DNA of 17,010 nucleotides. Origin: Korarchaeum sp964519515 (GTDB taxonomy: Archaea > Korarchaeota > Korarchaeia > Korarchaeales > Korarchaeaceae). The DNA lies in the NCBI GenBank assembly GCA_964519515.1, contig CAZFIJ010000028.1, forward strand, positions 1 to 17,010, given 5' to 3'. A program made the position numbers and the translations under genes. The notes beneath the pieces were generated by a model that worked only from the letters and a program-made list of their open reading frames with translations, had not been told where the DNA came from and made no database searches. Positions within the stretch are counted from its first letter, which is position 1, and every line of letters begins with the position of its first letter. Of the stretch, positions 1 to 7,450 are shown piece after piece.

Positions 1-1
1 G

Positions 2-853
2 AAGTTCTACGAGCTCCTTCCTGAGGGTTTCGTGCTCTTAGATCCCGTCATGGCGAGAGAGGAGGAGATAACTCTATTCCATCGTGAGGATTACGTTGAG
101 TTCGTGAAGAGAATGTCTGAGAGGGGATCAGGTCACTTAGATTACGGGGACACTCCCGCTTTCAAGGGAGTTTACGAAGCCTCAGCTTACGTCGTCGGAT
201 CTACTCTGAGAGCTCTTGACTCCGTACTCAGGGGGGAGGTAGATCACGCTTTCAACCCTATGGGAGGATTGCATCACGCTAGGAGGGGGTCTGCTGCAGG
301 TTTCTGCGTCTTCAACGATATAGGGGTCCTCTTCGAGGTAGCGAGGAGGAGAGGGCTTCGTAAAATACTCTACATAGATATAGATGCCCATCATGGGGAC
401 GGAGTTTACTACGAGTACGAAGGGGATCCCGAGATATTCATAGTCGATGTGCACGAGGACGGTAGGTACCTCTACCCCGGCACTGGGTTCGAGTGGGAGA
501 GGGGGAAGGGGGAGGCTGAGGGGACTAAGCTGAACATCACTCTAAAGCCCGGGGACGGGGACTCAGAGTTCTTAGCTAGATTCGAGGAAGCTGAGGAGTT
601 CATGAGGGGGATAAGCCCGGACTTAGTCGTATTGCAATGCGGAGGGGATTGTTTAGAGGGCGATCCCCTGACGCACTTGAGGTGCAGTCCCAAGGTGCAT
701 AGGAAGGTCGCGAGAGTCGCGCATGAGATAGCCCATGAGAAGGCGGGCGGCAGGCTAGTGGCCCTGGGAGGAGGCGGATATAATCCTGAGAGAGTTTCAT
801 TAGCTTGGATAGATGTGATAAGGGAGATGAGTGGGCATAGTGGTATTGAGTGA
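2..853 (+). CDS. Histone deacetylase superfamily protein, 5' end outside window
   Basis: This is a Zn-dependent deacetylase of the arginase/HDAC fold (AcuC and acetylpolyamine amidohydrolase relatives). About 283 residues are visible. The frame is open back to base 2 and the leading residues (KFYELLPEGF) match the N-terminal region of AcuC-like proteins, so the gene begins before the window; the GTG at 32 is probably internal. Visible motifs are GGLHHA (about 264-281) with the paired active-site histidines, DIDAHHGDG (377-403) with metal-binding Asp and His, QCGGDCLEGDP (about 637-669) with the third metal-ligand Asp, and LGGGGY (about 764-781) with the catalytic-loop glycines and Tyr. The active site looks complete. 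In archaea such enzymes may act on acetyl-lysine or acetylated small molecules; the sequence does not decide. No partner gene is visible because the next intact gene is convergent. Confidence 0.9.
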   Translation, partial: KFYELLPEGFVLLDPVMAREEEITLFHREDYVEFVKRMSERGSGHLDYGDTPAFKGVYEASAYVVGSTLRALDSVLRGEVDHAFNPMGGLHHARRGSAAGFCVFNDIGVLFEVARRRGLRKILYIDIDAHHGDGVYYEYEGDPEIFIVDVHEDGRYLYPGTGFEWERGKGEAEGTKLNITLKPGDGDSEFLARFEEAEEFMRGISPDLVVLQCGGDCLEGDPLTHLRCSPKVHRKVARVAHEIAHEKAGGRLVALGGGGYNPERVSLAWIDVIREMSGHSGIE

Positions 854-925
854 GATCTGAAGTGAGCTTCTGTTGGGCTTGAGCTGCCCTCATCTATTGA
901 GGGGATCAGATGGGCTGTGCCTATT

Positions 926-1098
926 TCACTCTACTAACTCAGCGGTATAGATCAAAGCGGCCCTCACATCTTCCTCCTTTAGGTTGGGGTAATCTTCGAG
1001 TATCCCCTCCATGCTAGCCCTTCCCAGAGCTCCCTCAATATAGCATCGATAGGACTCTCTATCACGGACTTCCCAGCTATCAAATTGGATCTTACTAT
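926..1098 (-). pseudogene. Frameshifted DUF433 antitoxin gene remnant
   Basis: Two reading frames together rebuild a DUF433 protein. From 1098 down to about 1021 one frame encodes a segment including LIAGKSVIESPIDAILRELW, matching the family pattern 'GKPVIxGTRIPVxxIL'. From about 1025 to the stop at 926 a second frame encodes GRASMEGILEDYPNLKEEDV followed by RAALIYTAELVE, matching the family C-terminus 'EEILEDYPxLxxEDIxAALxYAAEL'. The switch lies between about 1021 and 1030. A stop (1099-1101) precedes the first segment in its own frame, so the N-terminus is lost or shifted too. A 66-residue open frame running 1126-926 exists, but its first half does not look like DUF433. Such antitoxins usually sit next to a DUF5615/PIN-type toxin; none follows here. 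I infer a dead, orphaned antitoxin, or a sequencing indel. Confidence 0.7.
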
Positions 1099-1171
1099 TC
1101 ACTCCCCCCAGCTCACGTACAAACATACCCTGATCGCTAAGCTCGGAATCACTTGAGCTACAACAGAAATC

Positions 1172-1189
1172 CTCGCCCTTTGGGGCGGG
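1172..1189. repeat. Stem-loop, possible IS200/IS605-type right-end remnant
   Basis: CCTCGCCC-TTTG-GGGCGGG forms a 7-bp stem (one G-T pair) with a 4-nt loop, followed by AAGGGGTCAGT. GC-rich hairpins of this style followed by GGGG and TCA occur at the right ends of archaeal IS605/TnpB elements. No tnpB remnant is visible beside it. It also lies just past the stop of the minus-strand ATPase gene (1196), so a 3' mRNA structure is an equally good reading. Confidence 0.35.
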
Positions 1190-1195
1190 AAGGGG

Positions 1196-2431
1196 TCAGT
1201 CAACCCCTCGGAGGAGCCACTTCCAGAGGGGTATCACATTTATCCTGCAGCCCCCTATCCTCTCCTCTCCCTCCGCATCCCACGTCACTATCCTCGCCTC
1301 ATCCACCCTCAGCTCCCTAGCTGCCTCAACTACCTTGCTCATGTGCCCTTCCCAATCCTCTAGGGCTACCTCCACTATGAGCTTCTTCCCTCCCTTCGTA
1401 GCGACGAAATCCACCTCCTTACCCTTCTTGATATAGTAGCGTGGCTCATAGCCCCTCCTGACTAACTCCAAGTAGACTAAGTTCTCAGCTCTCCTCCCCT
1501 TATCCATCGGTTTCTCCAAGAGTGTAGCCAGTCCGGGGTCCACTAAGTAAACCTTCTTAGGCGATGCTAGAGCTTCCCTCTCTGAGTACGTGAACCTCTT
1601 AGCTAAGAAGATCAAGTTAGCTCGACGCATATACTCGACATAGCTCATCACGGTCTTCACATCCAAGTCGATGCCGATACTCCTCATAGCTCTCCTGAGG
1701 GAGTGCCACGTGATCGGGCACGCGTAACTCGATATGGTCAAGCGTGCGAGCTCTAGGAAAACAGCGCTCTCCCTTATCTTGCGCCTCTCCATAATGTCTC
1801 TGTAGAACATCGTCTCCAGTAAGGAAACTAATTTCTCCCTGCTCCTATAAATCCACACCTCTGGGAATCCTCCCCACGTCAAGTAATCATTGAGCATCCC
1901 CTTAATAGCTCCTCTCTCCCTGAAAGTGGCTGTCTTGACTTCCCCTTGGGAGGAAGCTACTATCTCGCGGAACGAGAGGGGAAGGAGGAGCATCGATATA
2001 TAGCGACCCCTGAGCCTGCTGGGTATCTCCGAGGACTGAAGAGCGGAGGAGGAGCCTGTCACATATAGGGAGAAGTCCTTCACGTCATGGAGCCATCTGA
2101 TCTTACTATCCCAGTCCTTCCACTCTTGGACTTCATCGAGAAATAGATGGATCTCACCTCCCGGGTACTCCTCCCTGGCCATCTCAGCTAACTTCCTAAC
2201 TTCTAGCCTCCTGAACTGGAGCTCGTCGAAGGAAATGTAGAGCGCTTGCTCCCCTGAGTCCAGCAGATTCTTGATAGTTTTTAGCATCAGGAAAGTCTTT
2301 CCGGCCCTCCTAGGTCCGACTAATGCTAAGATATCTCTCAATCCTACTGGAAGCTTCAAGTCCCTGGACACTTCCCTCACGTACCGGAGCGCCCCTAGAT
2401 ACTCTTCCGTCACTTCCCTCAGGAATCCCAT
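1196..2431 (-). CDS. AAA ATPase with C-terminal DUF4143-type domain
   Basis: This is a 411-residue protein of the archaeal AAA/DUF4143 family. I start at the ATG at 2431, not the open ATG at 2482: a TATA element (2454-2461) lies about 26 nt upstream of 2431, while the 2482 start would precede it. Walker A is GPRRAGKT (residues 39-46), Walker B HLFLDEVQ (95-102), and a sensor-like TGSSS is near 125-129. The C-terminal part has the restriction-endonuclease-like pattern ENLVYLELVRRGY, then GKEVDFVATKGG and LIVEVALE; the acidic residues are present but the usual Lys after the last one is replaced by Ala, so nuclease activity is doubtful. These proteins are common in multiple copies in hyperthermophiles and their job is largely unknown; roles in mobile-element or toxin-like functions have been proposed. 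The gene stands alone, and its promoter carries two palindromic boxes that suggest tight control. Confidence 0.88.
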   Translation of the reverse strand: MGFLREVTEEYLGALRYVREVSRDLKLPVGLRDILALVGPRRAGKTFLMLKTIKNLLDSGEQALYISFDELQFRRLEVRKLAEMAREEYPGGEIHLFLDEVQEWKDWDSKIRWLHDVKDFSLYVTGSSSALQSSEIPSRLRGRYISMLLLPLSFREIVASSQGEVKTATFRERGAIKGMLNDYLTWGGFPEVWIYRSREKLVSLLETMFYRDIMERRKIRESAVFLELARLTISSYACPITWHSLRRAMRSIGIDLDVKTVMSYVEYMRRANLIFLAKRFTYSEREALASPKKVYLVDPGLATLLEKPMDKGRRAENLVYLELVRRGYEPRYYIKKGKEVDFVATKGGKKLIVEVALEDWEGHMSKVVEAARELRVDEARIVTWDAEGEERIGGCRINVIPLWKWLLRGVD

Positions 2432-2450
2432 GTGGAATATAGATCCACAG
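2431..2450. promoter_or_regulatory. Operator-like palindrome, proximal box
   Basis: TGTGG-AATATAGAT-CCACAG: 5-bp arms TGTGG/CCACA around a 9-nt AT-rich spacer. It overlaps the start codon and predicted transcription start of the ATPase gene. It has the same arms and spacing as the box at 2464-2484. Confidence 0.6.
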
Positions 2451-2453
2451 ATA

Positions 2454-2461
2454 TTTATAAA
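2454..2461 (-). promoter_or_regulatory. TATA box of the ATPase gene
   Basis: TTTATAAA lies between the two palindromic boxes. Its centre is about 26 nt upstream of the ATG at 2431, predicting a leaderless mRNA. Confidence 0.6.
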
Positions 2462-2463
2462 GT

Positions 2464-2484
2464 CTGTGGAATTATGGACCACAG
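2464..2484. promoter_or_regulatory. Operator-like palindrome, distal box
   Basis: CTGTGG-AATTATGGA-CCACAG: perfect 6-bp arms around 9 nt, directly upstream of the TATA box where TFB would contact DNA. A bound regulator here and at the proximal box would bracket the promoter. Confidence 0.6.
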
Positions 2485-2691
2485 TTAGATAGTCTATAGT
2501 TGTCGGCCACCTTCACCCGACAGAGTTGATTCTGGTATGGAAGCGGACCCTCAAGACAGTTGATGGACGCATTGACTCGCACGCATGGAGTCTTATGGCC
2601 CCGTATTCGCGACCGCTAGGCGCCCTTCATACATACGATCGAAACCCTATTAGCTACTGGATGTCTATTCCCGCTTTCATAAGAGCTCTCT
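2485..2691. other. Intergenic stretch with one inverted repeat
   Basis: I see no gene here. A 62-residue plus frame (2526-2714) has no recognisable domain. TGTCGG (2501-2506) and CCGACA (2517-2522) form an inverted repeat with a 10-nt spacer. Base composition at 2530-2640 looks less biased than in the neighbouring genes. Confidence 0.4.
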
Positions 2692-3205
2692 TTATCCTCT
2701 CGACTCTTCCTTAAGTCTTTTGAATCTCCCCTCCAATAGATAAGTTATGCTGTCCAGTTTTGATGAGATAAGCTTAGCACTGGACGATATCTTCTCTCTA
2801 GTCTTTCTTCCCTCTTCTCTAATGGCTTTTACTGTCTCATCTTGTTTCTCCAGCATCTTATCAATCTTTCCAGATATCTCATCTTGCTTCCTTAACATTA
2901 AGTCTTGCTTCTTCAACATTTGACCTCCATACGTCGCTATCTTCTCGAGCTGAAGGCCTTAAGATACCTGTAGTAACTCTCTATCCCTATTACGCTCCCT
3001 GAGTAATCCTCCACTTGAATGTCCTCGACAATAGCAACTTCAAACTTTCCCTCCCAATTAGTTCGATGAATGCGGAAATCTTGTCCTCTGAGGAGTCTAG
3101 GAGTATCTCAACAGCTTGTTTGCCATCTATCATTGTGTTATCGACATGAAACTTCTCTATCCCTAGAGATCCTGCGATGCCGAGGAGGAAGTGCCTATAG
3201 CATAG
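2692..3205 (-). pseudogene. Decayed acylphosphatase-like plus coiled-coil gene
   Basis: Three frames read in order give a single protein. Fragment 1 (3205 to about 3060) includes YRHFLLGIAGSLGIEKFHVD and later EILLDSSEDKISAFIELI, matching the N-terminal two thirds of archaeal acylphosphatase-like domains. Fragment 2 (about 3059-2952) includes NWEGKFEVAIVEDIQVEDYS and a run ending YYRYLKAF, the end of that domain. Fragment 3 (about 2952-2692) begins QLEKIATYGGQ and continues into a helical tail with MLKKQD, MLRKQD and MLEKQD repeats, the coiled coil that follows acylphosphatase-like domains in some archaeal proteins. The frame changes near 3060 and 2952, and the beginning with the catalytic loop is missing. 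The last fragment alone forms a 75-residue open frame (2919-2692) but is only the tail. Likely a pseudogene. Confidence 0.65.
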
Positions 3206-3376
3206 TCATGCAAAAGCTAATTGAAGTCTATTGTTAGAAGGAAAGGCAGACTGCAGGAGGGATGACGAGGAGAGCTTCTGATCCGTTCTGAACATGAGGA
3301 GAACTAGGAGGATCGCAATTATAGATACTAGAGCGAAAATACTGTAAGAATCCACTACACGCGAATGAGAGGTCAT
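3206..3376 (-). CDS. Possible small single-span membrane protein
   Basis: A 56-residue frame begins at the ATG at 3376 with GGGGGT about 5 nt upstream and GGAGG further up, acceptable ribosome-binding sequences. Residues 11-29 (YSIFALVSIIAILLVLLMF) are a clear transmembrane helix, followed by a Ser-rich tail with RTDQKL. It ends in a TGA directly before, and in the same phase as, the first acylphosphatase fragment, so it could instead be the fused N-terminus of that broken gene. I recognise no family. Confidence 0.3.
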   Translation of the reverse strand: MTSHSRVVDSYSIFALVSIIAILLVLLMFRTDQKLSSSSLLQSAFPSNNRLQLAFA

Positions 3377-3467
3377 GAAATGACCCCCTTACAGCCTCCG
3401 AAAATGATTTTTTGGTTAGAATTACTCACTCAACGAGCTCCTTCTCCCCCTAAATCGTAGAAGTTGA

Positions 3468-5696
3468 TCACTCACTTAACAGTCTCCTTAACACTTCCTC
3501 CTCCCCTTCCTCCCTCCTCCTAGACCTCCTGTAGATCAAAATGGCGGTGAGTGGGAAGATTAGCAGGAAGAGGAGAGGTAATGAGTAAAGGGCATTAGAT
3601 GATGAGGCTCTTTCCTCCTCTTGAGGAGGGAAGGGAGGTGGAGGGGGAGCTATCGTCACCTTGACGCTCGCAGTAGTGTGGAGCCCATCCGACTGATATG
3701 CTGTCACAGTGACAGTATATATGCCAGCGCTACTGTAAGAATGCTCTGCTGGGAAAAAACTTTCCTCACTGCTTCCATCTCCCCAGTCCCAATGTACCTT
3801 GGTGATTCTCGCACCTCCATATCCTGGGTTAACAACCCCGTTTATCGTGACAGTTGATCCACTGACCTGTGGATCGAATAGGGTGAGGATTGGGGGCTTG
3901 TTCTCCATCCTCTCAACCACAAGAGTTGAGGTCGCCCAGCTCGACCACGCACCTCTCTCATCCTTGACCCTGAAGTGTACCACGTAAATTCCTGCTGGAA
4001 GGGAAGTGCTGAAGGAACATGAGCTACTCAGCACTCTCTCATCAGTCTTCCACTCGCACTCAGCTATCGAACCATCTGGATCATATCCATGCCCACTGAA
4101 GTATATAGTCTGACCCTCCTGAGCTGGATTCGGCGATATAGAGTCAATATATGCTGTTGGAGGCTTATTTTCGACCCACCTCAAGACTACATCGAAATCG
4201 GAATCGCTATCATCGTATGCAGCATTACCAGATGGATCTACAGCAGTTACCCTTATCCTATAAGTCCCCGGCGTATCCGGTCTCCAGACGAAATAGCCAG
4301 TATTCGGGTTATCAGTGACTATAGTCTCTACCTGCCTACCCCTTTGGAATAACCAAACATGCACCTTCTCAACTTTCACGTTATCCGTAGCTTCCCACGT
4401 TATCTTATAGGCTTCGCCAACGTAGAGGGTCTCACCGCCGTTAGGGAATATGACCTTCACTTTAGGCGGCTCCCCATCCTGAACTTGAGATATCCTGACC
4501 TTGAACTTAGATGAGGCTGAGACCCCTCCATCAGCGACCGCGCTTACCTCTACATCGTAAGTACCGGGGCTCCCTACAGCCTTTAGGTTGCAGCTATACT
4601 GCATATACTCCCCAGGCTTCAATGAGTCCTTCTTATCCGTTCCCGTACAACTCATACCTTTGAAAGCATCATCAGCCCACCAAATCCCAGAAGCAACATT
4701 TCTAACCTCTATATTACCTGCATTTCTGACCGTAACAGATACTGAGAACTCCTGGCCTTGATGGACTTCGGATGGGAAGTTGTGGGAGATCTCGAGCTTA
4801 GCTTCACCAACTCTCTCCACATAATACCTGACTTCATCTCTGGATAGCATCTCCTCTCTAGGGCAGCTCTGTCCAGCCGGACAAGCTACTGCTTTAAGCT
4901 TCCTCTCACCTTCAGGCTCCCCCATCACCACTTTGAACTCATAAGTCCCTGCTTTGACATCGAACTTCTCAAAGAGAGTCACTATGCTTCCATTCGGCTT
5001 CTCTACCCACACCTTCAGGTAGCTCGCATCCCTATCTATACTGCAGTAGAAGAGAGCGCTCTCCCCTATACTGTACCTACCGCCGTCCAGATTTCCCACT
5101 CCCTTTCCCCCTTTGTCCGTCCATACATCTACTTTGATTGATGGAGCACCTGAAACGATTATCCTTATAGCTCTCCCCGGCTGACCGTATTTCGAAGCTT
5201 TACCAGTGGATATTATCGATTCCCAATCGCTCTGACTCATGTCCCATACATCATCCCCATCGTTGAATTGAGGGGGATGATCATTAGATGCGACCTCCTC
5301 GCAAGTGTACATCCAGCCCGCGAATATCCCTATATAGTATGTTCCAGGGGTCTCGGGAGCCTTGAGGCGGAAGTGGTAGGATTGGATGCTCTCCCCATCC
5401 GGAGCATCATTCGTTATGCATGAGAAGTCCCCTCTCGTCCAGCTGGCAGTACCTATTACCGGCGTTATCCACGGTCCTCCCCTCACGTTAACTATCCTGA
5501 CGTCGAAGAAGCCTTCTACAATATCGCCAGGCTTAACGTAAACAGCTTGAGAGGGATCATATATCTTAACCCCATTTACCTCAGCGAAATCGAAACCCGG
5601 GTATATGGGGTACTCGACCGCTAGATAGTATTGAGCTGAGGAGAGGAGGATGGGGATGAGGATAAGTGAGATAGGTATGAGGACCCTGATGCTCAT
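3468..5696 (-). CDS. Membrane-anchored surface protein with CARDB and PKD domains
   Basis: This 742-residue extracellular protein is anchored by its C-terminus. Residues 1-21 are a signal peptide with a small-residue cleavage region (SSAQ). A novel-looking N-terminal region (22-180) and a beta-rich stretch (185-272) with extracellular-type cysteines follow. Next come a CARDB-like domain (about 297-402), an Ig-like domain (411-505; PNGGETLYVGE, then ITWEATDN), and two PKD domains: 511-595 (YDPDGSIAE) and 601-683 (WDWGDGSSEE, then HSYSSAGIYTVTVTAY). A Pro-rich spacer (684-691) leads to a transmembrane helix (704-722) and basic tail RRSRRR with an acidic end. This layout fits an S-layer-associated, adhesion or substrate-binding protein. 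No catalytic domain is seen. The start has a TATA box about 29 nt upstream (leaderless). It appears to be a single-gene transcript. Confidence 0.88.
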   Translation of the reverse strand: MSIRVLIPISLILIPILLSSAQYYLAVEYPIYPGFDFAEVNGVKIYDPSQAVYVKPGDIVEGFFDVRIVNVRGGPWITPVIGTASWTRGDFSCITNDAPDGESIQSYHFRLKAPETPGTYYIGIFAGWMYTCEEVASNDHPPQFNDGDDVWDMSQSDWESIISTGKASKYGQPGRAIRIIVSGAPSIKVDVWTDKGGKGVGNLDGGRYSIGESALFYCSIDRDASYLKVWVEKPNGSIVTLFEKFDVKAGTYEFKVVMGEPEGERKLKAVACPAGQSCPREEMLSRDEVRYYVERVGEAKLEISHNFPSEVHQGQEFSVSVTVRNAGNIEVRNVASGIWWADDAFKGMSCTGTDKKDSLKPGEYMQYSCNLKAVGSPGTYDVEVSAVADGGVSASSKFKVRISQVQDGEPPKVKVIFPNGGETLYVGEAYKITWEATDNVKVEKVHVWLFQRGRQVETIVTDNPNTGYFVWRPDTPGTYRIRVTAVDPSGNAAYDDSDSDFDVVLRWVENKPPTAYIDSISPNPAQEGQTIYFSGHGYDPDGSIAECEWKTDERVLSSSCSFSTSLPAGIYVVHFRVKDERGAWSSWATSTLVVERMENKPPILTLFDPQVSGSTVTINGVVNPGYGGARITKVHWDWGDGSSEESFFPAEHSYSSAGIYTVTVTAYQSDGLHTTASVKVTIAPPPPPFPPQEEERASSSNALYSLPLLFLLIFPLTAILIYRRSRRREEGEEEVLRRLLSE

Positions 5697-5721
5697 CGGG
5701 CTCAGGTATTCTAAAAGAAAA

Positions 5722-5730
5722 ATATAAAAT
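5722..5730 (-). promoter_or_regulatory. TATA box of the surface-protein gene
   Basis: TTTTATATT in an AT-rich context, centred about 29 nt upstream of the ATG at 5696, so the transcript would have a very short leader. Confidence 0.5.
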
Positions 5731-5839
5731 TTACTTACGGAAATTATTTTAACTCAAATTGACTGAACTCGGATCGAGGGGCCGGGGAATCTTAGTGAAG
5801 GAATTTTCAAGTCATGAAAGTCCCTTGAAATGGCTGATT

Positions 5840-6235
5840 CTACGTTAAGATATCTAGAGGTTCTAATCTCCTCACATCTAGGTCATCGAAGTCCTTATCA
5901 AAGCTCACAATAGCTGCTCCTACCTTCTTGGCCAAGTAATAGTGAAGACCATCGTCGAAGTCGAGGCCAACCTCTCTCGCTAGCTCAGCTGCCACAACCT
6001 CCTCCTCAACTGATAGGTCTCTTACTTCCAACCCACGCCAACTTAAGATCTCCCTCAGGAAAGTGGAGACCAGCTCCGGTTTACCTAACATAACTGAGAT
6101 CCCATGCACCGCGAATTGGAGCATACAAGCTGATAATTCCCCTCTTTTAATTCGATCTAGTAATTCCTTCGACTCCTTCCATCTACTCCTCCTGTAGAGT
6201 ACCTCTAGCACGATGTTCGCGTCTATTACAAGCAT
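5840..6235 (-). CDS. vapC: PIN-domain ribonuclease toxin (VapC type)
   Basis: A 131-residue PIN-domain protein, normal length for VapC. The N-terminal MLVIDANIVLEVLY carries the first catalytic Asp (D5). The central LDFDDGLHYYLA (D94/D95) and C-terminal SFDKDFDDL (D113, D115, D117) supply the other metal-binding acids. The usual glutamate near residue 40 is not obvious (LQFAVHGISVML), as in some archaeal VapC. The start codon lies inside the end of the upstream antitoxin gene (53-nt overlap), so the two are co-transcribed. Expected role: an Mg-dependent RNase cutting tRNA or rRNA, held inactive by its partner. The pair looks intact. Confidence 0.85.
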   Translation of the reverse strand: MLVIDANIVLEVLYRRSRWKESKELLDRIKRGELSACMLQFAVHGISVMLGKPELVSTFLREILSWRGLEVRDLSVEEEVVAAELAREVGLDFDDGLHYYLAKKVGAAIVSFDKDFDDLDVRRLEPLDILT

Positions 6236-6479
6236 ATACCTCCCTCAATGCCTCCACTAGATCTTCCCCCTCCCACTGATAGTCCGACTTAAGGCCGAGT
6301 CCGACGATTTCATCAACTCCACCCCCCTCCGGAGTTCCTAAAGCCCTCTCAAGGAGTTCAGCAATTGCCTTCGATAAGGAGCCCCTTCTCAATCCGTATC
6401 TCTCAGCTACGTACTTACGAAACCTCTCGGCGAGGGGTCTCGGGAGCTCGACCTTTATCACCTCCTTATCTTTAGACAT
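6183..6479 (-). CDS. vapB: Ribbon-helix-helix antitoxin (VapB type)
   Basis: A 98-residue protein with an N-terminal ribbon-helix-helix region (about 7-50): a beta strand EVIKVELP, then helix PLAERFRKYVAERY and helix LSKAIAELLERALG. The C-terminal half would wrap the PIN toxin encoded immediately downstream. It overlaps that gene by 53 nt, long for this kind of pair, and its last 17 residues (Arg/Glu-rich) are read in another frame over the toxin start. A 12-bp perfect palindrome immediately precedes the start codon, the expected place for autorepression by the VapBC complex. Confidence 0.8.
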   Translation of the reverse strand: MSKDKEVIKVELPRPLAERFRKYVAERYGLRRGSLSKAIAELLERALGTPEGGGVDEIVGLGLKSDYQWEGEDLVEALREVYACNRREHRARGTLQEE

Positions 6480-6480
6480 A

Positions 6481-6492
6481 AGTACTAGTACT
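6481..6492. promoter_or_regulatory. Palindromic operator candidate for vapBC
   Basis: AGTACTAGTACT is a perfect 12-bp palindrome made of two AGTACT palindromes, 1 nt upstream of the vapB ATG. Ribbon-helix-helix antitoxins commonly bind such repeats as dimers of dimers. Confidence 0.55.
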
Positions 6493-6698
6493 ACTTATTG
6501 TTACTTAATGAGGTTTCTAGGCAGCGGTCCGTGCCCTCAGCTCTCTCAGGTTATCTCAGTAGGATATTCGTCGCAGCTAGGGTCTTTTATTGAGCCTGAG
6601 AAATATCTCACCATCGGGAAGTCTGTGTGATAGTGGATGAAGAAAATTCTAAGAGCTATCAAAGTTCGGATGAGAGCTAAGCTGCTCAGGGATGATCT

Positions 6699-7145
6699 AT
6701 GTCAGCTCCTGAGATTTTAATGAGACAATTGAGCGGCCTGAGGAATATTTCCTATCGTATCGCCATAAAATACATCAATTGGTCCGATTGTATACCATTG
6801 AGATTGGTAGTAAAGAGATCAGAGTATATCAAGAGCCTGAAGATTTCAAAGGGGATCTATAGAAAGCTCTAAGATATGCTAGACATATCTGAAGCTTTAT
6901 CAAGTATTGATATTGAACTTGAAGTTGAGAAAGGCTTAGCCACATTATCTACATCACTTGTGTAAGAAAAGCTCCTTAGTCGGTGGCAAGATCACGGATA
7001 TCGGTGGAAAGCCCCCTAGGACTGTCGTGGAGATCTAATTTCCATACGGGAACTATTTCGAGGGGAAGATCAGAGCGAGGACAAGGGGACATGGAAGAGT
7101 AAAGCACTGAGGGGCATAGAGTTGATCTTGATGACGATACGATGA
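6699..7145 (+). pseudogene. Possible decayed gene, family unknown
   Basis: From the ATG at 6699 one phase reads as protein-like sequence with few interruptions: stops at 6870-6872, 6963-6965 and 7017-7019, then open to 7143. Segments include ILMRQLSGLRNISYRIAIKY, LRLVVKRSEYIKSLKISKG and ISEALSSIDIELEVEKGL. Another phase around 6990-7110 gives GKPPRTVVEI and FPYGNYFEGKIRARTRG, which also look coding. I recognise no family. The mixture of phases and stops suggests an old gene losing its frame. The flank 6493-6698 shows nothing I can support. Confidence 0.3.
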
Positions 7146-7421
7146 GAGGAAGAATATTATCATGCTCCAATGGTATTGCTGAAGTTTTTTGAGGGTCAGA
7201 TTTTCTTACTCTCCGATGAAATCGATCTCAGCGTCAGAAAGACAGATGAAGAGATATAACGTGATTGAGTTCGCATTGTGTAAGTTCAATAAATGGGAGC
7301 TCAACAAATTAATTGAAAGTAGTCGATTTTCGAAAGACTCCGGAGTTGATATTCGATATCTCCGGGAGAATATCTCAAAAAACACTGAGGAGATATCTGT
7401 AGAAACGGAGGCTCTCCATAG
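7146..7421. other. AT-rich stretch with an unsupported 94-residue frame
   Basis: A TTG-initiated frame runs 7189-7473, with residues such as YNVIEFALCKFNKWELNKL. It has no recognisable domain or ribosome-binding site, and its end overlaps the AlaX start. A T6 run sits at 7185-7190. I do not call a gene here. Confidence 0.3.
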
Positions 7422-7430
7422 TTTTTATAA
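7422..7430 (+). promoter_or_regulatory. TATA box of the AlaX gene
   Basis: TTTTTATAA centred about 25 nt upstream of the ATG at 7451, supporting that start as a leaderless one. Confidence 0.5.
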
Positions 7431-7450
7431 TCCTCCCGAGAGGATCCCTT

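Noticed and set aside
2526..2714. 62-residue plus-strand frame
   Set aside because: No recognisable protein features; it overlaps the tail of the acylphosphatase pseudogene and has no promoter signal.
5787..5840. GAATC...GATTC ends around a CTGA, another C/D-like layout
   Set aside because: The C box does not match RTGATGA, and the 3' end runs into the vapC stop.
7129..7184. Possible C/D box sRNA (TTGATGA at the left, CTGA about 50 nt later, then a T run)
   Set aside because: No recognisable internal D'/C' pair and only a 2-bp terminal stem.
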